Source: Planctomycetota bacterium (GTDB lineage Bacteria > Planctomycetota > SZUA-567). From it: DNA of 9,809 nucleotides. The position numbers and the translations under genes were made by a program. This document shows positions 1 to 6,118 of the stretch, piece by piece; positions within the stretch are counted from its first letter, which is position 1; each line of letters opens with the position of its first letter. The DNA lies in the NCBI GenBank assembly GCA_031270145.1, contig JAISYD010000227.1, positions 1 to 9,809 on the forward strand, given 5' to 3'. The notes below the pieces were generated by a model. That model was not told where the DNA came from. It did not search any database and worked only from the letters and a program-made list of their open reading frames with translations.

Positions 1-39
1 GAAATATACGAATTGCGCCATCGCTTGGCGGCGGCCAAA

Positions 40-80
40 AATAAAAAAATCACCGACTCCCGGCAAAAAACGGGAGTCGG
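40..80 (-). terminator. Rho-independent terminator of the groESL operon
   Basis: A perfect 10-bp stem (53-62 pairs with 71-80; CCGACTCCCG with CGGGAGTCGG) closes an 8-nt loop. Read on the minus strand it is followed by a T-rich tail (complement of the A-run at about 38-50). It starts 35 nt beyond the groEL stop codon. This is the clearest terminator in the window and marks the end of the chaperonin transcript. The A-rich loop is complementary to a T-run only on the minus strand, so the orientation is clear. Confidence 0.95.
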
Positions 81-115
81 CTCAAGCGAATCATTCCATT
101 GCGCTACGGGAGCGG

Positions 116-1768
116 TTACATCATGCCGCCCATGCCGCCCATGCCACCCATGCCGCCGCCCATTCCTCCGGGAGGCATGGGAGGTTTTTTCTCTGCGATC
201 TCCACGATGGCGCAGTCGGTGGTGAGAAGCAAGCCGGCGATAGATGCCGCATTCTGCAAAGCGCTCCGCGTGACCTTGGTCGGGTCGATGACGCCCATCT
301 TGACCAGGTCGCCGTAGTCCTCGGTGGCCGCGTTGTAGCCGAAGGACTCGCTGCCCTCCTGGACCTTCTGGACGATGATCGCTCCTTCTTTGCCACCGTT
401 TTCGGCAATGCAACGCAAGGGGTAGGTGATGGCGCGGCGCACGATGTCTACGCCGGTCTTCTCGTCGTCGCCCACCGTCTTGGTGGTTTTCAAGGCCGGG
501 ATGCAACGGATCAGGGCCACACCGCCGCCGGGAACGATGCCTTCCTCGACCGCCGCGCGGGTGGCTTGGAGGGCGTCCTCGACCCTGGCCTTCTTTTCCT
601 TCATCTCCACTTCCGTGGCGGCCCCGACATTGACCTGGGCCACGCCGCCGGATAGCTTGGCCAGTCGCTCCTGGAGCTTTTCCTTGTCGTAGTCGGAGGT
701 GGTGGCGTCTATCTCGCGGCGGATTTGCTCAATGCGGCCCTTGACCGCGTCGCTCTTGCCGGCGCCCTCAATGATAGTGGTGTTTTCCTTCTCGACCACG
801 ATTTTCTTGGCTTGGCCGAGGGAGGCGATCTCCAGGTTCTCAAGCTTGAGGCCAAGATCCTCGAAGATGGCCTGTCCGCCGGCGAGGACGGCGATGTCCT
901 CCAGCATGGCCTTGCGGCGGTCGCCGTAGCCTGGCGCCTTGACGGCGCAGACGTTGAGGGTGCCGCGCAACTTGTTGACAACCAAAGTGGCCAGGGCCTC
1001 GCCATCGACATCCTCGGCGACGATCAGGAGGGGCTTTCGGGATTGGGCGATCTTTTCCAGGATGGGCAGCAAATCCTTGACCGACGATATCTTTTTCTCG
1101 TAGAGGAGGATGTAGGCGTTTTCCAGCACCGCTTCCATGTCCTCGAGCGAGGTGACGAAGTGGGGGGAGAGGTAACCGCGGTCGAATTGCATGCCTTCGA
1201 CCAGATCAATGGTGGTATCGAGGGTCTTGCCCTCCTCGACGGTAATAACGCCATCCTTGCCGACCTTATCCATGGCTTCGGCGATTTTGGAGCCGATTTC
1301 GGAGTCGCCGTTGGCCGATACGGTGGCCACTTGGGCGATTTCCTTGCTTCCCTTGACCGGCTTGGAAATTCTCTTGAGCTCGGTCACCACGGTTTCCACC
1401 GCTTTGTCAATGCCGCGTTTCAGGGCCATGGCGCTGGCGCCGGCCGCGACGTTCTTGAGGCCCTCGTCGAAGATGGCCTCGGCCAGGACGGTGGCGGTGG
1501 TGGTGCCGTCGCCGGCCACATCGGAGGTTTTGGAGGCGACGGACTTCACCATCTGCGCCCCCATATTCTCGTACTTGTTCTCCAGCTCCACCTCTTTTGC
1601 GACCGTCACGCCGTCCTTGGTGATGGTGGGGGCGCCGTAGGATTTTTCAATCACCACATTACGGCCTCTGGGGCCGAGGGTGATCTTGACCGCTTGGGCC
1701 AATTTTTTAACGCCGGCGCGGATGCTTTCGCGCGCCTCGGAATCGAAAGCCAGTTTTTTAGCAGCCAT
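116..1768 (-). CDS. groEL: 60-kDa chaperonin GroEL
   Basis: GroEL (Hsp60) forms the cytosolic double-ring ATPase that folds proteins together with GroES. The 550-residue product is full length for the family. Visible landmarks are the nucleotide-binding GDGTTTAT segment at residues 86-93 (Asp87, as in E. coli), the catalytic Asp398 within RVEDAL, the AAVEEGIVPGGG stretch at 405-416, and a Gly-Met-rich C-terminal tail ending in GGMM. This tail is usual for a housekeeping GroEL. The equatorial, intermediate and apical domains are all present without gaps. The gene follows groES by 65 nt. Its ATG has only a weak upstream match (GGGA, about 9 nt away), so translation may depend partly on coupling to groES. 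The intergenic hairpin at 1812-1828 is described separately. I see no frameshift or missing key residue. Identification is certain from the sequence motifs; the role is family knowledge. Confidence 0.98.
   Translation of the reverse strand: MAAKKLAFDSEARESIRAGVKKLAQAVKITLGPRGRNVVIEKSYGAPTITKDGVTVAKEVELENKYENMGAQMVKSVASKTSDVAGDGTTTATVLAEAIFDEGLKNVAAGASAMALKRGIDKAVETVVTELKRISKPVKGSKEIAQVATVSANGDSEIGSKIAEAMDKVGKDGVITVEEGKTLDTTIDLVEGMQFDRGYLSPHFVTSLEDMEAVLENAYILLYEKKISSVKDLLPILEKIAQSRKPLLIVAEDVDGEALATLVVNKLRGTLNVCAVKAPGYGDRRKAMLEDIAVLAGGQAIFEDLGLKLENLEIASLGQAKKIVVEKENTTIIEGAGKSDAVKGRIEQIRREIDATTSDYDKEKLQERLAKLSGGVAQVNVGAATEVEMKEKKARVEDALQATRAAVEEGIVPGGGVALIRCIPALKTTKTVGDDEKTGVDIVRRAITYPLRCIAENGGKEGAIIVQKVQEGSESFGYNAATEDYGDLVKMGVIDPTKVTRSALQNAASIAGLLLTTDCAIVEIAEKKPPMPPGGMGGGMGGMGGMGGMM
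122..165 (-). repeat. Short tandem repeat encoding the GroEL GGM tail
   Basis: Near-identical 9-base units (catgccgcc, with catgccacc and a 12-base variant) follow one another here. On the minus strand they encode the Gly-Gly-Met repeats at the GroEL C-terminus. This is coding repetition typical of GroEL, not a separate element. Slippage could change the number of units between strains. Confidence 0.85.
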
Positions 1769-1811
1769 GTTGAGTTTTCCCGTAAAATAGGTAAATGGTT
1801 TTCCTTTGCCC

Positions 1812-1828
1812 GACGGCCGGCGGCCGTC
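1812..1828 (-). other. Intercistronic hairpin between groES and groEL
   Basis: A perfect 7-bp inverted repeat (GACGGCC at 1812-1818, GGCCGTC at 1822-1828) has a 3-nt loop. It lies 5 nt beyond the groES stop codon. No T-run follows it on the minus strand, so it is not a standard terminator. By inference it may stabilise or mark processing of the groES-groEL mRNA. Confidence 0.5.
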
Positions 1829-1833
1829 CCCTC

Positions 1834-2124
1834 CTACTCCTCGACCACGGCCAGGACGTCGTCCTCGGACATGATGATGAATTCCTTGCCGTCGATCTTG
1901 ATTTCGGTGCCGGCGTAGCTGGTGAAGAGGATGCGCTCGTCCTTTTTGATTTGCGGCGCGCCACGCTTGCCGTCATCAAGGATCTTGCCCGGTCCCACCT
2001 CGACCACCCGTCCTTCCTTCGGTTTCTCCTTGGCGCTGTCGGGGAGGACGATGCCGCCCCGGGTCACTTCCTCGGCTTCCAGTCTTTTGACAAGAATCTT
2101 GTCTCCCAACGGTTTAACTGCCAT
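1834..2124 (-). CDS. groES: 10-kDa co-chaperonin GroES
   Basis: GroES is the heptameric lid that caps GroEL during protein folding in the cytosol. The 96-residue product is the normal length. It starts MAVKPLGDKILVKR, has the mobile-loop region with the GGIVLP motif that contacts GroEL (residues 23-28), then EGRVVEVGPG and the C-terminal TEIKIDGKEFIIMSEDDVLA block of the Cpn10 fold. A strong Shine-Dalgarno AGGGAGG (2134-2140) sits 9 nt from the ATG, which fixes the start. It is the first gene of a groES-groEL operon, the standard bacterial order. The upstream region is AT-rich and shows no CIRCE inverted repeat, so the common HrcA control is not evident here. Confidence 0.98.
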   Translation of the reverse strand: MAVKPLGDKILVKRLEAEEVTRGGIVLPDSAKEKPKEGRVVEVGPGKILDDGKRGAPQIKKDERILFTSYAGTEIKIDGKEFIIMSEDDVLAVVEE

Positions 2125-2300
2125 TTGCCGATTCCTCCCTTACAAAAAAGACACGATGGGCAAAAACTCCTTAAAAACCTTGGCGCCATGCCCCGCCTAG
2201 GCGCACTTTGCGTCAGCGGCGCAATCAACTCACATTTATATTTGCAAAACCAATGCCATCTGTAAGGATTGACTGAAAAATAATCTATAATCACTATAAC
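2125..2300 (-). other. Long 5' leader of groES
   Basis: If the promoter proposed at 2301-2328 is used, groES has an untranslated leader of roughly 170 nt. The distal half is AT-rich. The proximal part (about 2180-2225) is GC-rich with several short self-complementary pieces (GGCGCC, GCGCC/GGCG) and could fold. I cannot match it to a known riboswitch or thermometer class. No CIRCE sequence (TTAGCACTC-N9-GAGTGCTAA) is present. A role in heat control is only inference. Confidence 0.35.
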
Positions 2301-2328
2301 TTTATAATTAAAAAGTTGTTGTTGTAAA
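2301..2328 (-). promoter_or_regulatory. Candidate sigma70-type promoter of groESL
   Basis: On the minus strand, TTTACA (2323-2328) is separated by 16 nt from TATAAA (2301-2306), inside an AT-rich block that contrasts with the GC-rich surroundings. Both hexamers match the consensus at five of six bases. Other -10-like words lie close by (TATAGT, and TATAAA nearer the gene), so the exact start is uncertain. No sigma32-type CCCCAT box was seen. Confidence 0.45.
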
Positions 2329-2329
2329 T

Positions 2330-2366
2330 AAAAAATAGCTGGACAGGATTGCGCCATCGCTTTTTT
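2330..2366 (-). terminator. Weak terminator candidate after the yaiI-like gene
   Basis: An imperfect hairpin pairs AGC/TGG (2337-2342) with CCA/GCT (2354-2356, 2359-2361) around an 11-nt loop. It is flanked by an A6 run on one side and a T6 run on the other, so it could work in either direction. It begins 2 nt beyond the stop codon of the DUF188 gene and lies just before the groES promoter. The GC core is only about six pairs, hence the modest confidence. Confidence 0.35.
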
Positions 2367-2368
2367 GG

Positions 2369-2887
2369 TCATTTTGACAATTGCTTCCGCGAGGTCCCGT
2401 CTTTCCGCCGTTGATTGATGGCGCGATCCAAGGCGTTGGCGAAACGCTGCCGGTCGGCGCGGCTGAATTCCCTGGGGCCGCCGGTGGGCAGGCCGGCCGA
2501 TCGCATCTTGTCCATGAGATTGCGCATGGCCAGCCGCTCGCCAATGTTGGCGTCGGTTATTTCGTCGCCGCGTGGATCCAGGACCAGCAGGTTTTTAGCC
2601 ACTAGCCGGAAGGCCAGGGGGATGTCGCCGGTGACGGCCAAATCGCTTCCCCCGGCGTTTTCCACGATAAGATCGTCGGCCTTGTCCGCTCCGACCGGCG
2701 CCAGCCGGAAGGAGATGAACTCCGATTCCGGCAATCTCTGCCAGGCGTTGGCGACAAAAACGACATGGATCCGCCGCCGGACGGCGGAAGCGATCGCCAA
2801 TTCCCGCGCCTCGCGGGGACAGGCGTCGGCGTCGATCCAGATGGTGAAGCCGGCCGGGCTGGATTCCGGGGCGGTGGGATCGCTCAT
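2369..2887 (-). CDS. yaiI: DUF188 / UPF0178 family protein (YaiI/YqxD-like)
   Basis: This is a small cytosolic protein of the UPF0178 (YaiI/YqxD) family, whose biochemical role is not established; the fold is regarded as PIN/NYN-nuclease-like. The 172-residue product has the family landmarks in order: IWIDADACP at 16-24, GADKADDLI at 66-74, VTGDIPLA at 85-92 and LDPRG at 103-107. The conserved acidic residues in these blocks could form a metal site (inference). A 15-residue N-terminal lead precedes the usual start of the family core, and no alternative start codon lies between. A weak GAGGG lies 13 nt upstream of the ATG. The gene begins 16 nt after etfA ends, so it is probably the last gene of the acd-etfBA transcript, although no functional link to ETF is known. 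Confidence 0.93.
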   Translation of the reverse strand: MSDPTAPESSPAGFTIWIDADACPREARELAIASAVRRRIHVVFVANAWQRLPESEFISFRLAPVGADKADDLIVENAGGSDLAVTGDIPLAFRLVAKNLLVLDPRGDEITDANIGERLAMRNLMDKMRSAGLPTGGPREFSRADRQRFANALDRAINQRRKDGTSRKQLSK

Positions 2888-2903
2888 GCGGCGGGTGCGG
2901 CCC

Positions 2904-3905
2904 TCATTCCCCGAGTTCCCTAAGCATGGCCGGAATCACCTCAAGGGCGTCGGCCGCTACGCCCCAGTCAGCGACCGAGAAGATGGGGGCATGGGGATCC
3001 TTGTTGACGGCGATGATGCGGTCGGAACTCGACATCCCGGTCAGGTGGTGCACCGCCCCCGAAATGCCGAAGGCCAGGTAGAGCTTCGGCTGCACGGTCC
3101 TGCCGGTCTGGCCGATTTGGCGGCTATAGGGCGCCCAGCCCTCGTCCACCGCCGGGCGGCTGGCCGCCGCCGCCCCGCCGAGCCGCCGAGCCAGCCTTTC
3201 CAGCAGGGCGAAGCCGGCCGGCCCGCCTAGGCCCCGACCGCCGGCGACGATGATGTCGGCGTCGGCCAGGCCGGCGGTGTCGGACGCATCCGGCAGCCAT
3301 TCCAGCCGCTCCGTTCGCGAGCGGAGCAGTTCCGGCGCCGGCGCCAGCTTTTCCACCCGGCCGCCCCGGCCGCCGTCTTTAGCCGCCGGCTTCAACACCT
3401 TGGGTCGGATCGTGGCCATTTGCGGCCGTCGTTCGGGGCAGACGATGGCGGCCATGATGTTGCCGCCGAAGGAGGGGCAGGTTTGCCTGAGCAGACGTTC
3501 GGGCGTGATTTCCAGCCCGACGCAGTCGGCGGTCAGGCCGGTTTTCAGGAGCGCCGCCGCTCGGGGTATGAAGGCCCGGCCGATGGCGGTGGCGCCGGCC
3601 AGGATAATGTCGGGCCGGCGTTTTTTGGCCAGATCGGCCAGCAGGGCGGCGTATGGCTCGGCGAGATAATGTCCAAGCGCCGGGTGATCGGCCAAAAGTA
3701 CGGCGTCCACGGGATAGAGGGAGAGTTCTCGGCCAATCGCGTCCAGGTCGGCGCCGAAGACCACGGCGGCAAGCGGCGCGCCTAGTTGGTCGGCCAGTTC
3801 CCGGCCTTTTCCGATTAGCTCCGGAGTTGCGCCGTGGAGAACGCCGCCCTCCTGTTCCCCGAATATCCAGACTCCCCCAGGGGCGGAGGCTTGTCCGTCC
3901 GACAT
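2904..3905 (-). CDS. etfA: Electron transfer flavoprotein alpha subunit
   Basis: EtfA is the FAD-carrying subunit of the heterodimeric electron transfer flavoprotein, which takes electrons from acyl-CoA dehydrogenases. The 333-residue length is typical. The N-terminal ETF domain includes ILAGATAIGR (101-110). The C-terminal FAD domain carries SRPAVDEGW (249-257), the QIGQTG loop (263-268), GISGAVHH (280-287) and AVNKDPHAPIF (299-309), which are the usual isoalloxazine and phosphate contacts. No ferredoxin-like N-terminal extension is present. An AAGGG sits 7 nt from the ATG. It starts 35 nt after etfB and is followed 16 nt later by the DUF188 gene. The partner is EtfB; the donor is probably the adjacent acyl-CoA dehydrogenase (context). 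The final acceptor is not encoded in this window. Confidence 0.96.
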   Translation of the reverse strand: MSDGQASAPGGVWIFGEQEGGVLHGATPELIGKGRELADQLGAPLAAVVFGADLDAIGRELSLYPVDAVLLADHPALGHYLAEPYAALLADLAKKRRPDIILAGATAIGRAFIPRAAALLKTGLTADCVGLEITPERLLRQTCPSFGGNIMAAIVCPERRPQMATIRPKVLKPAAKDGGRGGRVEKLAPAPELLRSRTERLEWLPDASDTAGLADADIIVAGGRGLGGPAGFALLERLARRLGGAAAASRPAVDEGWAPYSRQIGQTGRTVQPKLYLAFGISGAVHHLTGMSSSDRIIAVNKDPHAPIFSVADWGVAADALEVIPAMLRELGE

Positions 3906-3940
3906 GCGGTTTCCCTTCTTCCCGGAGTTTGGGCCTGCCG

Positions 3941-4726
3941 TCAGACCAGCCGAAGTTCCCGGATTTTCCCCGCCAACAGCCGGGCCGCCTCGGCGGCGCT
4001 TCCGGCCTGAAGCATGGTTGCGGCTCCGCGCCTCGTAGGCTCGAAGATTTCGGCCACGGCGGTGGGCGAGCCGGCCAGGCCGATCTCGGCCGGATCGGCC
4101 GCCAAGTCATTTTCGTTCCAGATGGCGATGACGGCCTTTTTCGCCTTCATCCTTCCTTTAAACGATGGCAGCCGGGGCTCGTTAATCTCTTTCACCACCG
4201 TGAAGACGGCCGGCAATTCCACCGCCAGCGCCTCCCTGCCAGAATCCAGCAGTCGTTCCACCACCGCCCGACGGCTGTCGATTTCGCGGATTTTCGACAC
4301 ATAGCAAACCTGGGGCCAGTCAAGGCGCGCGGCCATTTCCGGGCCCACTTGGCCGGTGTCGGCGTCGACCGCCTGTTTGCCGGCCAGCACGATATCCGGG
4401 GCCAGTTTTTTTGCCGCCAGGGCCAGCGCCAAACTGGTCGCCAGAGTGTCGCCGCCGGCCAGGGCGCGACTGGACAGGAGTACGGCGGCGTCGGCGCCCC
4501 GGGAGATCGCTTCCCGCAGCGCCTCTTCGGCCTGGGGCGGCCCCATGCTGATCGCCGTGACCTTGCCGCCTAGGCGTTCCCGGAGGCGCACCGCCTCCTC
4601 TATGGCGTAAAGGTCGAAAGGGTTGACGGCGGCGGCGACGCCCTGCCGCGCCAAGGTGCGGGTGGCTGGATCGATGCGCACCTCGGCCACATCGGGAACC
4701 TGTTTGACGCAAACCACGATATTCAC
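3941..4726 (-). CDS. etfB: Electron transfer flavoprotein beta subunit
   Basis: EtfB pairs with EtfA and binds a nucleotide (AMP in classical ETFs, a second FAD in electron-bifurcating ones). The 261-residue product starts MNIVVCVKQVPD, which is typical, with NPFDLYAIEEA at 35-45, GGDTLATS at 91-98, the nucleotide-loop motif DADTGQVGPE at 121-130, and the signature region ELPAVFTVVKEINEPRLP at 170-187 followed by AKK. The start codon is GTG, supported by GGAGAGG 7 nt upstream. DTGQVGP resembles the clostridial type of loop, but sequence reading alone does not show whether AMP or FAD is bound. It follows the acyl-CoA dehydrogenase by 83 nt and precedes etfA by 35 nt, so the three genes are probably co-transcribed. 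Confidence 0.96.
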   Translation of the reverse strand: MNIVVCVKQVPDVAEVRIDPATRTLARQGVAAAVNPFDLYAIEEAVRLRERLGGKVTAISMGPPQAEEALREAISRGADAAVLLSSRALAGGDTLATSLALALAAKKLAPDIVLAGKQAVDADTGQVGPEMAARLDWPQVCYVSKIREIDSRRAVVERLLDSGREALAVELPAVFTVVKEINEPRLPSFKGRMKAKKAVIAIWNENDLAADPAEIGLAGSPTAVAEIFEPTRRGAATMLQAGSAAEAARLLAGKIRELRLV

Positions 4727-4809
4727 GGAAATGCCTCTCCTTGCGTTGGAACCCCGCCGCCATCGCCATCACGGCACGCCAAAGGCGCAACCAGGAAGGT
4801 TTTTTGGGG

Positions 4810-5970
4810 CTATTTCCGCGCCGCCTCCTTGATCAGCGCCAGGGCTATTTCATCCCGCTGGATTTGGTTGGTGCCCTCGTAAATCTGGGTTATCTTGGCG
4901 TCGCGGGCGTATTTCTCGATCGGGTATTCCTTGCTGTAGCCAACGCCGCCAAAGATCTGGATGGCGTCGATGGTCACCTTCATTGCCACGTCGGATGCGA
5001 AGCATTTGGACATGGCCGAGGCCATGGTGGGGCGCTTGGCGCCGGCATCGATCCAGCGGGCGGTGGCATAGATGAGGGCGCGGGCGGCCTCGACCTGGGT
5101 CGCCATGTCGGCCAGCATCCATTGCAGGCCCTGGTTGGCGATGACTGGCTTGCCGAATTGCTTTCTTTCCCTGGCGTAATCGACGGCGAGGGCCAGGGCG
5201 CCGGCGGCGATCCCGAGCGCCTGGGAGCCAACCCCCGGCCGGGAACTGTCGAAGGTCCTCATGGCAGTCATGAATCCGCTGCCTTCCCGGCCCAAGCGGT
5301 TGGCGGTCGGAACCCGGCAATCCTGGAATATCAATTCCCGGGTGGCGGAGGCGCGGATGCCCATCTTGCTTTCCTTCTTGCCGAAGCTGAAGCCCGGCAT
5401 TCCTTTTTCCAGGACGAAACATGAGGCGCCGCGGGCGCCTTTTTCCCGGTCGGTCATGGCGATTACCGAGTACAATTCGGCCTCGCCGCCGTTGGTGATG
5501 AACATCTTGGAGCCGTTTAGGACATAGCCGTCGCCGTCCTTGATCGCCGTGGCGCGCATGGATACGGCGTCGGAGCCGGCGCCGGCCTCGGTGATGGCGA
5601 AGGCCCCTAGCGCCCCGGCCGCGATCCGCGGCAGGAAACGCTTCTTCTGATCATCGTCGCCGGCGAACAGGATGGGGAGGGCTCCCAGGGCGGTGGAGGC
5701 GAAGGAGAGCGAAATGCCGCCGCAGGCTTTGGACAATTCCTCCGTGACTAGGCACATGTTCATGATGGGCGAGCCGCCGGCGCAGCCGCCGAACTCCTCC
5801 GGGATGTAGACGCCGGTGAGATCGGCCTCGGCTATGGCCTTGAACACCTCGTGGGGGAATTTCTCCTCCTCGTCGTATTGAGCCCGCACCGGCAGGATTT
5901 TCTTTTCGGCTATCTCCCTGGCCGTCTCCACCATCACGGTTTGTTCTTCGCTCAGAAAATAGTCAAGCAT
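4810..5970 (-). CDS. Acyl-CoA dehydrogenase (FAD-dependent)
   Basis: It introduces the alpha-beta double bond into an acyl-CoA and passes electrons to ETF. The 386-residue length is typical. The N-terminal helical domain (about 1-120) is followed by AITEAGAGSD (125-134), the family FAD/substrate signature. The C-terminal part has RKQFGKP (269-275), IFGGVGYSKEYP (339-350) and QIYEGTNQIQR (362-372). Glu365 stands at the usual catalytic-base position of short- and medium-chain enzymes. The start resembles short-chain, benzylsuccinyl- and alicyclic-acid-type dehydrogenases of anaerobes, but the substrate cannot be named. The region where glutaryl-CoA dehydrogenases carry a substrate-binding Arg reads SLSFASTALGA here, without one. 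AGGAG (5977-5981) sits 6 nt from the ATG, an ideal site, and directly abuts the T7 run of an upstream hairpin. The following genes are etfB and etfA. Confidence 0.95.
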   Translation of the reverse strand: MLDYFLSEEQTVMVETAREIAEKKILPVRAQYDEEEKFPHEVFKAIAEADLTGVYIPEEFGGCAGGSPIMNMCLVTEELSKACGGISLSFASTALGALPILFAGDDDQKKRFLPRIAAGALGAFAITEAGAGSDAVSMRATAIKDGDGYVLNGSKMFITNGGEAELYSVIAMTDREKGARGASCFVLEKGMPGFSFGKKESKMGIRASATRELIFQDCRVPTANRLGREGSGFMTAMRTFDSSRPGVGSQALGIAAGALALAVDYARERKQFGKPVIANQGLQWMLADMATQVEAARALIYATARWIDAGAKRPTMASAMSKCFASDVAMKVTIDAIQIFGGVGYSKEYPIEKYARDAKITQIYEGTNQIQRDEIALALIKEAARK

Positions 5971-5981
5971 ATCCTTCTCCT

Positions 5982-6013
5982 AAAAAAACAGCGGCCGCGG
6001 TTACCCGGCGCCG
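5982..6013 (-). terminator. GC-rich hairpin plus T7 between fabF and acd
   Basis: On the minus strand an 8-bp GC stem with two single-base bulges (5992-6000 with 6005-6013) closes a 4-nt loop. Three bases later there is a run of seven T (5982-5988). This has the form of an intrinsic terminator at the end of the acpP-fabF unit. The acd ribosome binding site (5977-5981) begins at the next base after the T-run. Any acd transcript starting upstream must therefore read through it. It may be a full terminator, a partial attenuator or a fold that affects translation. Confidence 0.55.
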
Positions 6014-6024
6014 GCCATGCCGGA

Positions 6025-6057
6025 ATGGCGATCCGGGGATTGCATGTCCATCGCCAT
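6025..6057. repeat. 8-bp inverted repeat in the fabF-acd spacer
   Basis: ATGGCGAT (6025-6032) and ATCGCCAT (6050-6057) form a perfect inverted repeat with a 17-nt centre. The same spacer holds an imperfect direct repeat: a 'ccatgccgg...atggcgatccgg' block near 6015-6037 recurs as 'ccatgcccgg...atggcggatccgg' near 6054-6081. It could be an operator or an mRNA fold for acd. No regulator is identified. Confidence 0.4.
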
Positions 6058-6118
6058 GCCCGGCAAATATGGCGGATCCGGCTATGCCGCAAGGGTTTTG
6101 TCTTTGGCCCGGGCGCCG

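Noticed and set aside
122..165. CRISPR-like or minisatellite array
   Set aside because: The 9-base units are in frame with GroEL and encode its standard GGM tail. There are no spacers.
725..1918. Long plus-strand open frame (397 codons) opposite groEL
   Set aside because: It is the antisense shadow of groEL in GC-rich, third-position-biased DNA. Its Gly/Asp/His-rich translation has no family features, and it overlaps a certain gene completely.
2125..2368. CIRCE operator or sigma32 promoter for groES
   Set aside because: I searched for the TTAGCACTC/GAGTGCTAA dyad and a CCCCAT-type -10 on the coding strand and found neither.
3653..4573. Plus-strand open frame opposite etfA and etfB
   Set aside because: It spans two well-supported genes on the other strand, and its Arg/Gly-rich translation looks non-coding.
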